Source: Bacillota bacterium
Lineage (GTDB): Bacteria > Bacillota > Clostridia > Acetivibrionales > JAEXSP01
Direction: 5' to 3'
Length of the DNA stretch: 64,000 nt
Assembly (NCBI GenBank): GCA_023453795.1
Contig: JAEXSP010000016.1
Location: forward strand, 41,065 to 105,064
Shown here: one piece after another, positions 1-9,900 of the stretch
Position numbering within the stretch: position 1 is the first letter of the stretch
Layout of the letters: each line of letters begins with the position of its first letter
Program-made: the position numbers and the translations under genes
The notes under the pieces: model-generated
Told to the model about the DNA's origin: nothing
The model's database searches: none
The model's input: the letters and a program-made list of their open reading frames with translations, nothing else

Positions 1-873
1 GAGACACCGGTTGCTGCAGGTGCGAAACTTATTGATATTGCACGATCACAGCTTCTATCGGGAGCATCGAAGCGTACTGCTTCAGGTCTTTTGTCCTTCG
101 GTCGCAAACTTGTTGTCAATCCTCAGTCTTTTCAATGGGAAAGACTCCGTGAGAACAATTACCATACCGATTATGCAGAACTGCACAACCGTATGGCGCT
201 TCAACCCCCATCCTCCCTTAGAGCCCGGCGTATGGCCGAGTCTTTTCAAATAATAGGAATTACAGGGGTTGAGAATGTAAGATTTGATCCTGTAGCGCAG
301 GAGGTCCGGTGTGAGTTTATCGATAGTCAGGGTGCAAGGGTCTCAATGGTTCAGCCGTATCTTTCACAAGCGGCATCAGGCTGTGAATTGCTGTTGAAAA
401 GCCTTTCACAGGAAAATGTACGCCCTGTTTTTGCTTCCGGACAAATTAAAATAACTCCAGCAGGTCTGTCAATTTTTCCGGCATCAGTGGTTGTTGAACA
501 GGATGGCCGCAGGACAATGATACAGCCTTGGCTGGATGGTCCTCAAGGATTGACGGGAGGCGATGCCGGGAACAGCCATGGTGAACTTCCCATAGGTGAT
601 CCGATAGCACGATGGTTTTTTTCCTTGGAGTATGCCTTGTCTGAAATATTGCAGCTAGGTATCAGAAAGACAGACAGCCAAACAGCTGCTTTATGGAAGC
701 AAGTTGCAAAAGACGCAGGGGCTATAGGCTTTGTGAGGATTGCTCGACAGGTAGAACTCATTGCTGAGGCATTGGAAAAAAGACTGCACAATATTGAAGA
801 AAGGGAAGATGAGGTCTGTAGTTTGATTTTGGACATGCTTAGATTATTGAGGCTGGCGAAGGATTTATTTTGA
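1..873 (+). CDS. Hypothetical protein, 3' part of a larger gene
   Basis: The reading frame is open from base 1 without a start codon that has a convincing ribosome binding site, so this is taken as the C-terminal 290 residues of a gene that begins before the window. An internal ATG at 91 is possible but has no good Shine-Dalgarno. I do not recognise the family. The middle part looks like a beta-rich globular domain (pattern of alternating Val/Ile and charged residues), and the last ~100 residues (from IGDPIARWFFSLEYALSEIL on) are predicted helical, with no membrane segment or signal. It is followed by a terminator-like hairpin that points the other way and by a convergent minus-strand operon. 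Confidence 0.6.
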   Translation, partial: ETPVAAGAKLIDIARSQLLSGASKRTASGLLSFGRKLVVNPQSFQWERLRENNYHTDYAELHNRMALQPPSSLRARRMAESFQIIGITGVENVRFDPVAQEVRCEFIDSQGARVSMVQPYLSQAASGCELLLKSLSQENVRPVFASGQIKITPAGLSIFPASVVVEQDGRRTMIQPWLDGPQGLTGGDAGNSHGELPIGDPIARWFFSLEYALSEILQLGIRKTDSQTAALWKQVAKDAGAIGFVRIARQVELIAEALEKRLHNIEEREDEVCSLILDMLRLLRLAKDLF

Positions 874-936
874 GTTTAAAAACTCTTAAAAGTTATACAA
901 TAAGCATGAAAAAGACTCCAACCGGAAGCCTGTTTT

Positions 937-967
937 GCAAAGTAAAAAGGAGTTGCACGCAACTCCT
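937..967 (-). terminator. Rho-independent terminator of the egsA operon
   Basis: On the minus strand an 8-bp stem (AGGAGTTG / CAACTCCT, 4-nt loop, 948-967) is followed directly by TTTTTACTTT. It lies 45 bases downstream of the glycerol-1-phosphate dehydrogenase stop codon and fits as the end of that operon. Confidence 0.8.
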
Positions 968-1011
968 ATAATTGAACTATGTTTGAATATTTTTCTTTGA
1001 GTTTTCATTTA

Positions 1012-2082
1012 TTAATTTATACCGAATATCTCCCTTAAAATGCTGTCTTCATGAATTGCCTTTTTTGCTTTTTCCCTGTACTCCTGAATATGTATGTAGG
1101 TCATTCTGTTCGGCTTTATGCATGGAGCCATATCAATGGCCTCTTCATAATCTGATGGATTAAGGCCCAAGGTTTTAACATAATTGAAGAAGCCTGTATC
1201 GGTGAGAAATTTCCTTACTCTTTCATGACGGTGGTTTTGTACAATGCTCATTATATAGGTGGCTATGCCGACCTGAATACCGTGCAGCTGAGGCGTTTTA
1301 GTCATTTTGTCAAGAGCGTGGGATATTAGGTGTTCACTTCCGCTTGCAGGCGAGCTGTTGCCTGCAATCTCCATAGCTATGCCGCTCATGGTGAGAGAAT
1401 CTACCAACTCCTTGATGAAGAAGTCTTCCTTAATATCGGTATAGGGCATTCTCGCAATGCTGTTAACCGACTTTTTTGCTATCATTGCCGCCACATCGTC
1501 AATTCTTGTAATACCCTGCTGCTCTTCAAAATGCCAATCGAATATTGCCGTTACCTTTGACACAATGTCCCCGATGCCGGAATAAATGAATTTCTCAGGC
1601 GATTTTTTGATTATTGAGGTGTCTACAATGATGCCGAAGGGCATTCGTGCATGTACGGAGGTTCTGCGCTCGTTAACATACAGGGAACAGCCTGAACTTG
1701 CAAAGCCGTCGTGAGCTGTAGACGTCGGAACACTTATAAAAGGAATGTCATTCAAAAAAGCGACGTATTTTGCTACATCAAGAGCTTTTCCACCGCCGAT
1801 ACCTACTATGGCTTGAGTTTCGGAAGGAATAGAAAAAGCCTGGCCTATTATGTAATCCATCGAATTCTGGTCGCATTCATTTTCGGCCAGAACCTTCAAT
1901 TCCTTGTTTGGGGCGAGAGTCGTGTCTATTATATCCCCAAAAAGCTCTCTGATACCTTCTCCAAGAAAGACTGTTATTTTCTTGATGCCGGTTTTTGTTA
2001 TATACCTGTCCAGCTCTTTTAGCTTATCAGGTCCTACCTCAAGAATTACCGGAATGGAAATTCTATGTGTTTGAACTTTCAT
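1012..2082 (-). CDS. egsA: sn-Glycerol-1-phosphate dehydrogenase-like protein (iron-containing ADH family)
   Basis: Probable NAD(P)-dependent dehydrogenase of the glycerol-1-phosphate dehydrogenase (EgsA/AraM) branch of the iron-containing alcohol dehydrogenase superfamily, interconverting DHAP and sn-glycerol-1-phosphate. Seen: nucleotide-binding GIGGGKALDVAKY (about residue 94 on), the family segment PTSTAHDGFASSGCSL, and metal-ligand regions around SGIGDIVSK, SGSEHLISHALD and LHGIQVG, which carry the expected Asp and His residues. Length (356 aa) is normal. I chose the ATG at 2082: its Shine-Dalgarno AAGGAGG lies 10 bases upstream and it overlaps the upstream HAD gene as ATGA, whereas the ATG at 2091 abuts the Shine-Dalgarno. 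In Bacillus, AraM supplies G1P for heptaprenylglyceryl phosphate made by PcrB; whether that applies here is inference. Confidence 0.85.
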   Translation of the reverse strand: MKVQTHRISIPVILEVGPDKLKELDRYITKTGIKKITVFLGEGIRELFGDIIDTTLAPNKELKVLAENECDQNSMDYIIGQAFSIPSETQAIVGIGGGKALDVAKYVAFLNDIPFISVPTSTAHDGFASSGCSLYVNERRTSVHARMPFGIIVDTSIIKKSPEKFIYSGIGDIVSKVTAIFDWHFEEQQGITRIDDVAAMIAKKSVNSIARMPYTDIKEDFFIKELVDSLTMSGIAMEIAGNSSPASGSEHLISHALDKMTKTPQLHGIQVGIATYIMSIVQNHRHERVRKFLTDTGFFNYVKTLGLNPSDYEEAIDMAPCIKPNRMTYIHIQEYREKAKKAIHEDSILREIFGIN

Positions 2083-2732
2083 TTCAGCCATCCCTCCTTA
2101 ATTAAATCCTTTTCAATTTCTTTAAAATCTGAAAATGCTGTAAACTGTAAGTCTTCTTTCACTAGCATTTCCTGAAGCTCTCCTCTTGCATATATCCTGT
2201 CGGCGGCTTTGGCTGCCTGAAGATCAGGCTCGCTGTCTCCCGCAAATATTATGAATTCATGATTTTTTCTCAAGCTTTCTACGACTTTCCTCTTATCAAG
2301 TCCGAAAACATCGGAGTAATAAGGACTCTCCGAATCCGGCATTATTCTTATGCCGCCTTTAAAGTATTCCCCTTCCATGGAAATTATCTGAACATCCTTT
2401 ATATCAAGGTATTCAAACAGAACCTTGATGTAGTAAGATGTTCCTGCGCTGACTATGAAGAAATCCCCTTCATTCTTTTTGACATTATTGATAAAATCCC
2501 TGGCGTATGGGTCGATAGGTATTTTTATTATCTCATCGAAGATTTCTTTTTCGCTTAAATTTATAGAACCGAATATCTTATTTAAAAACTCAACGTTTAT
2601 CTTCCTGGTTTTCTTCCATTCGGTATAGAATTCCCGGCCCTTGTTTCCCATGTATTTGTCGATGATGATATGGTAAAAATCTCTTGACGAAAGAGTACCG
2701 TCAAAATCAGATACGAAAGCAAACCTTTTCAT
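2079..2732 (-). CDS. HAD-superfamily phosphatase, MtnX-like
   Basis: A 217-aa HAD subfamily IB-type phosphatase. Seen: motif I FVSDFDGTL near the N-terminus with the nucleophilic Asp, motif II SAGTS, a Lys in DKRKVV (motif III) and motif IV AGDSEPDLQAA. Overall it resembles the MtnX/phosphoserine-phosphatase-like group, but the substrate cannot be read from the sequence. A strong GGAGG lies 7 bases before the ATG. The stop overlaps the start of the glycerol-1-phosphate dehydrogenase by 4 bases (ATGA), so the two are probably translationally coupled. A role on a G1P-derived or other sugar phosphate is a reasonable inference, not shown. Confidence 0.85.
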   Translation of the reverse strand: MKRFAFVSDFDGTLSSRDFYHIIIDKYMGNKGREFYTEWKKTRKINVEFLNKIFGSINLSEKEIFDEIIKIPIDPYARDFINNVKKNEGDFFIVSAGTSYYIKVLFEYLDIKDVQIISMEGEYFKGGIRIMPDSESPYYSDVFGLDKRKVVESLRKNHEFIIFAGDSEPDLQAAKAADRIYARGELQEMLVKEDLQFTAFSDFKEIEKDLIKEGWLK

Positions 2733-2846
2733 TCAATAACCTCCGGTTAAATTATGCTTTAAATATATATTGATTATATAATATTTAAGACAAGGAACAA
2801 GGCCTTTTAGATAAAATTAATATACAACTTTCCCGGTTCAAATTAA

Positions 2847-2889
2847 ATAGCCATTCACAGATGATGGAAATCAATAAATGAATGGCTAT
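2847..2889. repeat. Isolated 11-bp inverted repeat
   Basis: Perfect arms ATAGCCATTCA / TGAATGGCTAT (2847-2857 and 2879-2889) with a 21-nt loop, in the 250-bp gap between the GH43 gene and the HAD phosphatase gene. There is no good T-tract on either side, so it is not a clear terminator. It could be a small structured element or a remnant of a mobile repeat. Confidence 0.5.
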
Positions 2890-2927
2890 ACCATTATAAG
2901 TTGTGGAAAAGTTAAGCTGCTTATCAG

Positions 2928-2972
2928 CAAAAAAAGCGGCAGGTTACCTGGGGGGTAAAATATCGCCTGCCG
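2928..2972 (-). terminator. Terminator of the GH43 gene
   Basis: On the minus strand, ten bases after the GH43 stop, CGGCAGG pairs with CCTGCCG around an inner TTACC/GGTAA helix and is followed by seven T residues. This is a strong intrinsic terminator. Confidence 0.88.
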
Positions 2973-2982
2973 TGATAGTAGT

Positions 2983-3963
2983 TTATTTGTAAGGATCTAT
3001 TGTTTGAATTGTACCGTCAGGGTTGTATGTCAACTCTGCATATTTTACACAGCGTTTGTTATCCGCTCCGCCTGATAGGGAAGAGTCATGATAAAACAAA
3101 TACCATTTGCCTTCATACTGAACAATTGAATGATGCGTTGTCCAGCCTACTACCGGGTTTAGTATCCTTCCTTTGTAGGTAAAAGGTCCTTTTGGATTAT
3201 TGCTTATTGCATAAACAATATAATGAGTGTTTCCGGTTGAGTAGGAAAGATAATAATTTCCATTATATTTATGAACCCAGGGACCTTCGAAATACCTTCT
3301 TTCCTCATCACCGGCAGTCAATGGTTTTCCGTTATCATCCAGAATTACAATTTCCTGCGAGCTTTCTTTAAATGAAAGCATATCGTCGCTTAACTCAGCT
3401 ACTCTCGGGCCCAGTGCAGGCTCTGTTCCACAAGGACCTGCCGGATTGGGGTTAAAAGTTCCCGTTTGCCATTTTTCCAGTTGGCCTCCCCAGAGACCGC
3501 CGAAATATATGTATGACCTATTGTCATCGTCAGTAAAAACAGCGGGATCTATACTGAAGCTGCCTGAAATATATTCCTCCTGGGGTGTAAAAGGCCCGTA
3601 AGGGCATGTACTTGTGGCTACGCCGATTCTGAATATGTCATTTTTATCTCTTGCAGGAAAATACAAATAATACGTATTGTTCTTATATGCAGCATCCGGA
3701 GCCCACAGCTGCTGCTTCGCCCAAGGGATATCCTTCAGATGGAGCACTTCACCGCAGTCTTTGCATGGTGAGTCAAAGGAATCAATAGCCAATACATGAT
3801 AGTCTTCCATGGCATATTGATCGCCGTTGTCATTTGAAGGTATATCCTTATCCAAATCATGAGAAGGATATATGTATATTTTTCCCTCAAACACATGTGC
3901 AGAAGGATCCGCTGTATAAATGTGGGAAACCAGCGGCTTATTGGGTATTATAGGTTTTGTCAT
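2983..3963 (-). CDS. Glycoside hydrolase family 43 protein (arabinofuranosidase/xylosidase type)
   Basis: Five-bladed beta-propeller glycosidase acting on arabinose- or xylose-containing side chains or oligosaccharides of hemicellulose. Seen: the GH43 general base Asp in YTADPSAHVF (residue 19), the pKa-modulating Asp in SIDPAVF, and the acid Glu in FEGPWVHKYNG, plus repeated propeller phrases such as YYLYF and WYLFYHDSS. There is no signal peptide or dockerin, so it probably acts inside the cell on imported oligosaccharides. I chose the ATG at 3963 (326 aa), which has AGGAG 9 bases upstream; a frame extension to 4023 adds 20 residues without a Shine-Dalgarno. Monocistronic, with its own terminator. 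Exact substrate is not deducible. Confidence 0.9.
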   Translation of the reverse strand: MTKPIIPNKPLVSHIYTADPSAHVFEGKIYIYPSHDLDKDIPSNDNGDQYAMEDYHVLAIDSFDSPCKDCGEVLHLKDIPWAKQQLWAPDAAYKNNTYYLYFPARDKNDIFRIGVATSTCPYGPFTPQEEYISGSFSIDPAVFTDDDNRSYIYFGGLWGGQLEKWQTGTFNPNPAGPCGTEPALGPRVAELSDDMLSFKESSQEIVILDDNGKPLTAGDEERRYFEGPWVHKYNGNYYLSYSTGNTHYIVYAISNNPKGPFTYKGRILNPVVGWTTHHSIVQYEGKWYLFYHDSSLSGGADNKRCVKYAELTYNPDGTIQTIDPYK

Positions 3964-4149
3964 ACTCTTATTCTCCTGATATTCTTGAATTTCAATTTGG
4001 AAAATTTTTGAGCAACCGTCCAAAAGTTAATAAAACTTGGATACTAAGCTCTCATTATGATTATATCAATGCTATAGGAACAAACAAGAGAATTTCTATA
4101 CCTGTTTATTTAATATCTTAACCTTTTTCCTACAGATTTTGATACATTA

Positions 4150-5157
4150 TCAATCTTCAGCTGCCAGAGTGTCATAGAACTCCATGTAGTCTGTTCTTCC
4201 TTCTTTAAGGAACTTTATTGCCGACGAGGGATGAATGTTCAACTTACCCGTAAGCATATAGGGAATATCATATCCCCAGGTGATTTCCTTTTTAATGGGG
4301 TTAATTCTTTCTTCAATAAATTTCAGTATCGGGCGCAGGTGAAATTTGGGATTTTTCAGGAACCCGAGAAGCAACTCGGTGGCACAGTTTCCTGCTCCTC
4401 TTCCAAGACCGGAAACAGTAGTGTCCAGATAGCTTGCCCCTAAAATCAGTGCCTCTATTGTATTGGCATATGCGAGCTGCTGGTTGTTATGTGTATGGAT
4501 TCCTACTGATTTGCCCTCTGCATGAGCATAAGAAAGGTATTTGGCTACCAATTCCCTTATATCTTCGGAGTACAGAGAGCCGAAGCTGTCGACGAGGTAT
4601 ATTACATCAACTTCTGTAGACGCAAGAATTTGAAGCGCCTCATTAAGTTCACTCTCCTTAATCAGAGAAGCTGCCATAAGGTTGACCGTTGTCTCATAAC
4701 CTTTATCATGGGCATCCTTGATCATTTCTACGGCAGTGGGTATTTGATGAGCATAAGTCGCAATACGTATCATATCTATGACGCTTTGCTCCTTGGGCAG
4801 TATGTCTTCATGATAGTTTGTTCTTTCAGCATCTGCCATGACTGAGATTTTCAAATCCGTTTTACTGTCGCCGATTATTTTTCTTAAATCCTCTTCACTG
4901 CAGAATTTCCATTTTCCGAATTGACCTGGGGCGAAAATCTTTTTTGATGCCTTGTAACCAAACTCCATGTAGTCTACTCCCGCATCAGTTGATGCTTGGT
5001 ACAGTGCCTTTACAAAATTGTCTTCAAACTCAAAATTGTTTACCAATCCCCCGTCTCTTATCGTACAATCTACAACCTTGATATCAGGCCGGTAGGTCAT
5101 CCGTGTGCCTTTCTTTTCAATTACTTCGCTTTTGTGATTTTTTTCGTTTTTTTCCAT
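4150..5157 (-). CDS. HMGL-like (DRE-TIM metallolyase) aldolase
   Basis: A 335-aa member of the HMG-CoA lyase-like TIM-barrel family, related to 4-hydroxy-2-oxovalerate aldolases and homocitrate/isopropylmalate synthases. Seen: the family signature VDCTIRDGG (variant of DRE) with the metal-binding Asp, YLVDSFGS on a central strand, and the metal-ligand pair in GIHTHNN, followed by the phosphate/loop segment SGLGRGAGNCATE. It lacks the C-terminal domain of 2-isopropylmalate synthase. The reaction is most likely a retro-aldol or aldol carbon-carbon cleavage, substrate unknown. The start has an AGGAGG 8 bases upstream. A hairpin with a T-rich tail lies 37 bases before the start and may attenuate it. 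Confidence 0.75.
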   Translation of the reverse strand: MEKNEKNHKSEVIEKKGTRMTYRPDIKVVDCTIRDGGLVNNFEFEDNFVKALYQASTDAGVDYMEFGYKASKKIFAPGQFGKWKFCSEEDLRKIIGDSKTDLKISVMADAERTNYHEDILPKEQSVIDMIRIATYAHQIPTAVEMIKDAHDKGYETTVNLMAASLIKESELNEALQILASTEVDVIYLVDSFGSLYSEDIRELVAKYLSYAHAEGKSVGIHTHNNQQLAYANTIEALILGASYLDTTVSGLGRGAGNCATELLLGFLKNPKFHLRPILKFIEERINPIKKEITWGYDIPYMLTGKLNIHPSSAIKFLKEGRTDYMEFYDTLAAED

Positions 5158-5184
5158 ACTACCATCCTCCTAAAATACTTTTCT

Positions 5185-5223
5185 CCAAAAACAAAGAATA
5201 CCCTTGATTTGCAGGGTATTCTT
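5185..5223 (-). terminator. Terminator or attenuator between thiC and the aldolase gene
   Basis: On the minus strand an 11-bp stem (AAGAATACCCT / AGGGTATTCTT, 5194-5223) is followed by TTTGTTTTT. It lies 155 bases after thiC and ends only about 30 bases before the aldolase start, so it can end thiC transcription and, if the aldolase promoter lies upstream in 5224-5378, also attenuate the aldolase gene. Confidence 0.75.
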
Positions 5224-5378
5224 AAACAGGCAGACAATGACAAATGCTTGCCACGATTCTATTGACAAACTGTTGTCCTCTTAAAATTTATTTATTTAGT
5301 CTACCGTAATACCATGCTACATCGTTCTATTTTATATTGCATTTTAGAATACTTCAATACCATTATACAACAAATTTT

Positions 5379-6680
5379 TTAAAGAATATTGATTTTTTCT
5401 CCGTTCAACACCTTGTTCATATTTCTTACAGCACACATTTTTCCGCACATTGTACAGCTGTCATCATGCTCCGGCATGGAACTTTCTCTATACTTCCTTG
5501 GCTTTTCACTGTCAATAGCAAGGTTGAACATACCATCCCAGTCAAGATTTTTTCTTGCTTCACTCATCCTATAGTCCCAGTCGCGTGCGCCTTTTATTCC
5601 TTTTGCTATATCCGCGGCATGAGCGGCAATCCTTGAAGCAATAATGCCTTCCTTCATATCCTCCAGATCCGGAAGTCTTAGGTGTTCCGCAGGGGTAACA
5701 TAACATAAAAAATCTGCTCCATTGGCTGCTGCAATAGCACCTCCTATTGCACTGGTAATATGGTCATATCCCGGTGCAACGTCTGTAACAAGCGGACCGA
5801 GCACATAAAACGGAGCTCCATGGCAGAGCCTTTTTTCCAGCACCATATTAGCTGCAATTTCATTAAGTGCCATATGGCCTGGACCTTCAATCATAACCTG
5901 TACGTTCCTTTCCCAAGCCCTTTTGGTTAATTCCCCCAGGACAATAAGCTCTTCTATTTGGGATGCATCCGTCGAATCATTTATGCTTCCAGGCCTGCAG
6001 GCATCGCCAAGACTTATTGTGACATCACATTTTTCGAAGATGTCAAGAACCTTGTCATAATGTTCATAAAACGGGTTCTCGTTGCCCGTTAGCTCCATCC
6101 ATGCGAAAATAAGTGAACCGCCTCTGGAAACAATATTTGTCAACCGCCTGTTTTTCTTGAATCTCTCAGCGGTTGCCCTGTTTATGCCGGCGTGGATGGT
6201 CATGAAATCCACCCCGTCCTTTGCATGCTGCAGGACAACATCCAGAAACTCCTGAGCGGTAATGCTTGCTAATTCTTTGTCATAAAAACCGACGGCATCA
6301 TAAACGGGCACAGTTCCGATCATTGCGGGGGAGAGATCAATCAACCTTTGTCTGAACTCCTTTGTCTTTCCAAAAGAGCTTAGGTCCATGATTGCTTCCG
6401 CTTTCAATTCAATGGCTTTTCTTACTTTTGCAAGCTCAGAATCAAAATTGCAGCAGTCCTTAGAGATGCCGAGGTTGACATTTATTTTTGTTCTCAGACC
6501 TTGTCCGACACCTTCCGGATCCAGGCTTGCATGGTTTTTGTTTGCCGGAATTATTACCTTTCCCTCGGCTATTAACGGCATAATTTCTTCAACACACTTA
6601 TTTTCCTTGAGCGCAACACTTTTCATTTCCTTTGTAATAATCCCTTTTCTTGCAGCATCCATCTGGGTGGTATAATCCAT
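5379..6680 (-). CDS. thiC: Phosphomethylpyrimidine synthase ThiC
   Basis: Radical-SAM enzyme that rearranges 5-aminoimidazole ribotide into HMP phosphate, the pyrimidine precursor of thiamine. Seen: N-terminal VIIPANKNH, the active-site segment EGPGHMALNEI, YVTPAEHLRLPD, and the C-terminal cluster motif CTMCGKMCAVR, which supplies three cysteines for the [4Fe-4S] cluster. At 433 aa it is the short clostridial form lacking the N-terminal extension of the proteobacterial and plant enzymes. AGGAGG lies 11 bases before the ATG. A TPP riboswitch with a terminator lies immediately upstream, so expression should fall when thiamine pyrophosphate is plentiful. No other thi gene is present in the window. 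Confidence 0.97.
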   Translation of the reverse strand: MDYTTQMDAARKGIITKEMKSVALKENKCVEEIMPLIAEGKVIIPANKNHASLDPEGVGQGLRTKINVNLGISKDCCNFDSELAKVRKAIELKAEAIMDLSSFGKTKEFRQRLIDLSPAMIGTVPVYDAVGFYDKELASITAQEFLDVVLQHAKDGVDFMTIHAGINRATAERFKKNRRLTNIVSRGGSLIFAWMELTGNENPFYEHYDKVLDIFEKCDVTISLGDACRPGSINDSTDASQIEELIVLGELTKRAWERNVQVMIEGPGHMALNEIAANMVLEKRLCHGAPFYVLGPLVTDVAPGYDHITSAIGGAIAAANGADFLCYVTPAEHLRLPDLEDMKEGIIASRIAAHAADIAKGIKGARDWDYRMSEARKNLDWDGMFNLAIDSEKPRKYRESSMPEHDDSCTMCGKMCAVRNMNKVLNGEKINIL

Positions 6681-6775
6681 TGTGCATTCATCCTCCTTAT
6701 TTAGTTTCCTGGTCGGACTAATAAAATATCATTGCCACGGGCCATTGGGTTCTGATTATTATTCGTAGGTTTTGC

Positions 6776-6810
6776 ACAATAAAAGAGCTTACCTGAAAAC
6801 AGGCAAGCTC
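6776..6810 (-). terminator. Riboswitch-controlled terminator upstream of thiC
   Basis: On the minus strand GAGCTTGCCTG pairs with CAGGTAAGCTC (loop TTTT) and is followed by TTTTATTGT. It lies between the TPP aptamer and thiC, about 95 bases before the start codon, and is the expected expression platform for transcriptional control. Confidence 0.88.
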
Positions 6811-6837
6811 AAAAATTTAAAATGATTGTAAATTTTC

Positions 6838-6922
6838 TGCGCTTCCCTACGGCGGTATTAACCACATCAGGTTCAAAGGGTCAAGATTTCTCTTTCTCAG
6901 CCTATCGGCACCCCTAGCAAGT
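6838..6922 (-). promoter_or_regulatory. TPP (THI-box) riboswitch
   Basis: On the minus strand the conserved THI-box elements occur in order: GGGGTGCC, GGCTGAGA, ACCCTTTGAACCTGATGTGG, TTAATACCGCCGTAGGGAAGC. These form the pyrimidine- and pyrophosphate-sensing helices of the TPP aptamer. It precedes thiC and is followed by an intrinsic terminator, so TPP binding is expected to promote termination. Confidence 0.97.
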
Positions 6923-6984
6923 GATATTCAATTATAAAACCATTATATAGAAGCTGTATAACTCTGTAAAGCTAAAACTTTTTA

Positions 6985-9900
6985 TTAACCCTTGTTAATG
7001 TTAGCGAGACTCAAGTCCTCGATTCTTTTTCCGTTCAGGGTTACATAAATGCCCTGCCCGCTATGATTTTCCTTCAAACGTATTGTTTTTACTTCGATGA
7101 AAGGATCCATTTTAAGCTGCTTAATACTATTTGAAAAATTCTCATAAAGCTCTTTAGAACCCTTGCTTATACAGGAGTCGCACATACAAATTGTATATTC
7201 CCTTGTTACAAAAGCGGAATTCGCCTTTTTCCTTACAGTTGCACAGGCATTATCGCCGCTTCTTGGGGTGTAATGAGTGTGCAAAAGCTCATGGGCCTTA
7301 TGTGAGTTCGCTTTTTCGTAGAATTCATCATAAAGTCTCAATATGTCAGGATTCTCCTGTGATTTACGATATTTTGCAGTCTTGTCGATATTGACGAGAA
7401 CCTGCTGGCGTCTTTCCAAAGCATCTATTTTTTCTGGAACAGGATGTCCCGCTCCGCAAATGCAGCCGCCCGGACATGCCATAACTTCTATCAGGTCATA
7501 GCCTACATCGACCCCTTGACGGATTTTTTCAAGGATAGGTTCGACATTGTGTAAGCCGCTGATGACTGCAACACGCACGGTCAGATCATTTGCATTGACA
7601 GTAGCTTCCTTGACGCCTTCAAACCCACGGATTTCTTCGAATTCTAGATGATCTGTAAGGACATTCCCGGTAAGCTTTTCAACTGCCATTCTGAGAGTGG
7701 CCTCCGCTACGCCGCCGGATGCACCGAACAGAATTCCCGCACCTGAAACCTGCTTGTAGGGATCATCGAATTCCTGAGGTACGATATCCGCTTTTTCTAT
7801 ATTTGTAAGCTTCATCATTTCAAACATTTCAGTAGTCGTAAGCACTGCATCTACATCCCGAATTCCGTCAATTTCAAATTCAGGACGGGCAGCCTCATAC
7901 TTTTTAGCAAGGCAGGGAACGATAGAGACAACATACAGATCGTTTTTGCCGATACCTGACAGTTTTGAGTAGTGGTTCTTCACTGTTGCACCCATCATCA
8001 TCTGGGGCGATTTGCAGCTTGACAGATGAGGAATGAGATCAGGGTAACGCCTTTCAATAAAGTTTACCCATCCCGGGCAGCAGGAGGTGAAATGAGGCAT
8101 AACCCCTTTAGTTTCAACCCTTGTAAGGAACTCAGTTGTCTCCTCGACAATGGTAAGGTCAGCAGCAAATGTGAAATCAAACACCTTGTCAAAGCCAAGC
8201 TTCTTAAGGAGGCCTGCCATAAATGGCGATGCCTCTTCAAAGGAAATATCGAAGGTCTTTGTTATAAGGCTTCTAACAGCAGGAGCTACAAAAGCGACAA
8301 CTGTTTTTGAAGGATCATTGATTGCTCTGAAGACCTTGCCTCTTTCACGTCGATAATCCAATGCTCCGCATGGGCAGGCATTTACACACTGACCGCAGCT
8401 TACGCAGTCTGTTTCCTGCAGCGGCAGACCGCTCTTAGTACCTACAAGCTGACGTCCGTGTTTCATATAGAAGGAAAGGACATCAGGCCCTTCAATCTCT
8501 GCACATGCAGCAATACAGCGGCCGCAGGAGATACATTTATTGTGGTCTCTCATTATGAACGGGTGATCATCAACAATCGGTATATACGGGCGTTCATGAA
8601 CAGGGCTTTTAAATTCAATATTATGTTCGCTTGCCTCTTTCCTTAAATCGCAGACGAAACGCTCCGTACAACCGCATTTGAGGCAACGGCGGGCTTCCTC
8701 TCTTGCTTCAGCTTCCGACAAGCCCAATTCAACCTCGGTAAAGTTGCTTTTACGTTCGTTGACACCTATAGCGGGCATTACTGCACGTCCTATTCTGGGC
8801 ATTTCTTCAAATTCCCATTTTGGCAGGTCTTCCAATGAACCTCTGCTGCAGCTGTAGTCCGCATTCTCTTCTTTAACATAACCCCTCATAAGGAAGCTGT
8901 CCATGGCTTCAGCGGCATGACGGCCTGCGGCAACAGCCTGAATTACCGTAGCAGGACCTGTTACACAGTCTCCTCCCGCAAATACTTTGACTTCAGAGGT
9001 CTGAGAAGTCTTACCGTTAATTTCTATATCTCCCCATTTATTAAGTTTAACAGGGAGGTCATTATACAGGAATTGAGTATTTGTACTTTGTCCGATGGCA
9101 CCGATAATTGTATCTGCCTCAATTTCAGTCTCGCTTCCTTCAACAGGCACAGGACGGCGGCGTCCGGAACGGTCCGGTTCGCCAAGCATCATTTTTATGC
9201 ACTGCAGCTTCTTTTTGCCTTCTTCAGACACAATCTTGGTAGGAGCCATGAGAAAGAGCATTTCAACTCCTTCGTGCAGAGCTTCTTCAACCTCGTACGG
9301 TTCTGCAGGCATTTCCTCACGTGTACGGCGATAAACGAGCTTGACCGATTTTGCTCCCTTCCTGAGGGCTGTACGTGCACAGTCGATAGCAGTATTTCCA
9401 CCGCCTATAACTATAACAGTGTCACCAAGCTTGATTTCAGTATTTTTTGTTACCTGTTCAAGGTATTGTATTCCAAGCCAAACACCTTCAAGATTTTCTC
9501 CCTCAATGTGCATCGGAGTAGCACGCCAGGAACCGATAGCCAGATATACCGCATCGAAATCCTTATGAAGGTCTTCAAGGCTTATATGAGTACCAAGGGC
9601 TTTTCCTGTCATTACTTTAACACCCAGATTTTTAATAATATCAATTTCTTTGTCCAAAGTAGCTTTCGGCAGACGGTATTCAGGAATTCCGTACCTCATC
9701 ATACCTCCGGCATGGGGCTGGCGTTCAAATACTGTAACGTCATGGCCTCTGACAGCACTGTAATACGCTGCGGAAAGACCTGACGGTCCTGCACCGACAA
9801 TGGCAATTTTCTTTCCTGTCTCAGGGCTCTTTGCAGGCATCCAGGGCTGTTCCCTTGACATATCCCAATCTGCGGCAAAACGCTTTACATGGTTGATTGC

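Noticed and set aside
8917..9783. 288-codon open frame on the plus strand
   Set aside because: It lies entirely antisense to the hydrogenase gene, whose motifs are unambiguous, and its translation has no domain-like pattern or ribosome binding site.
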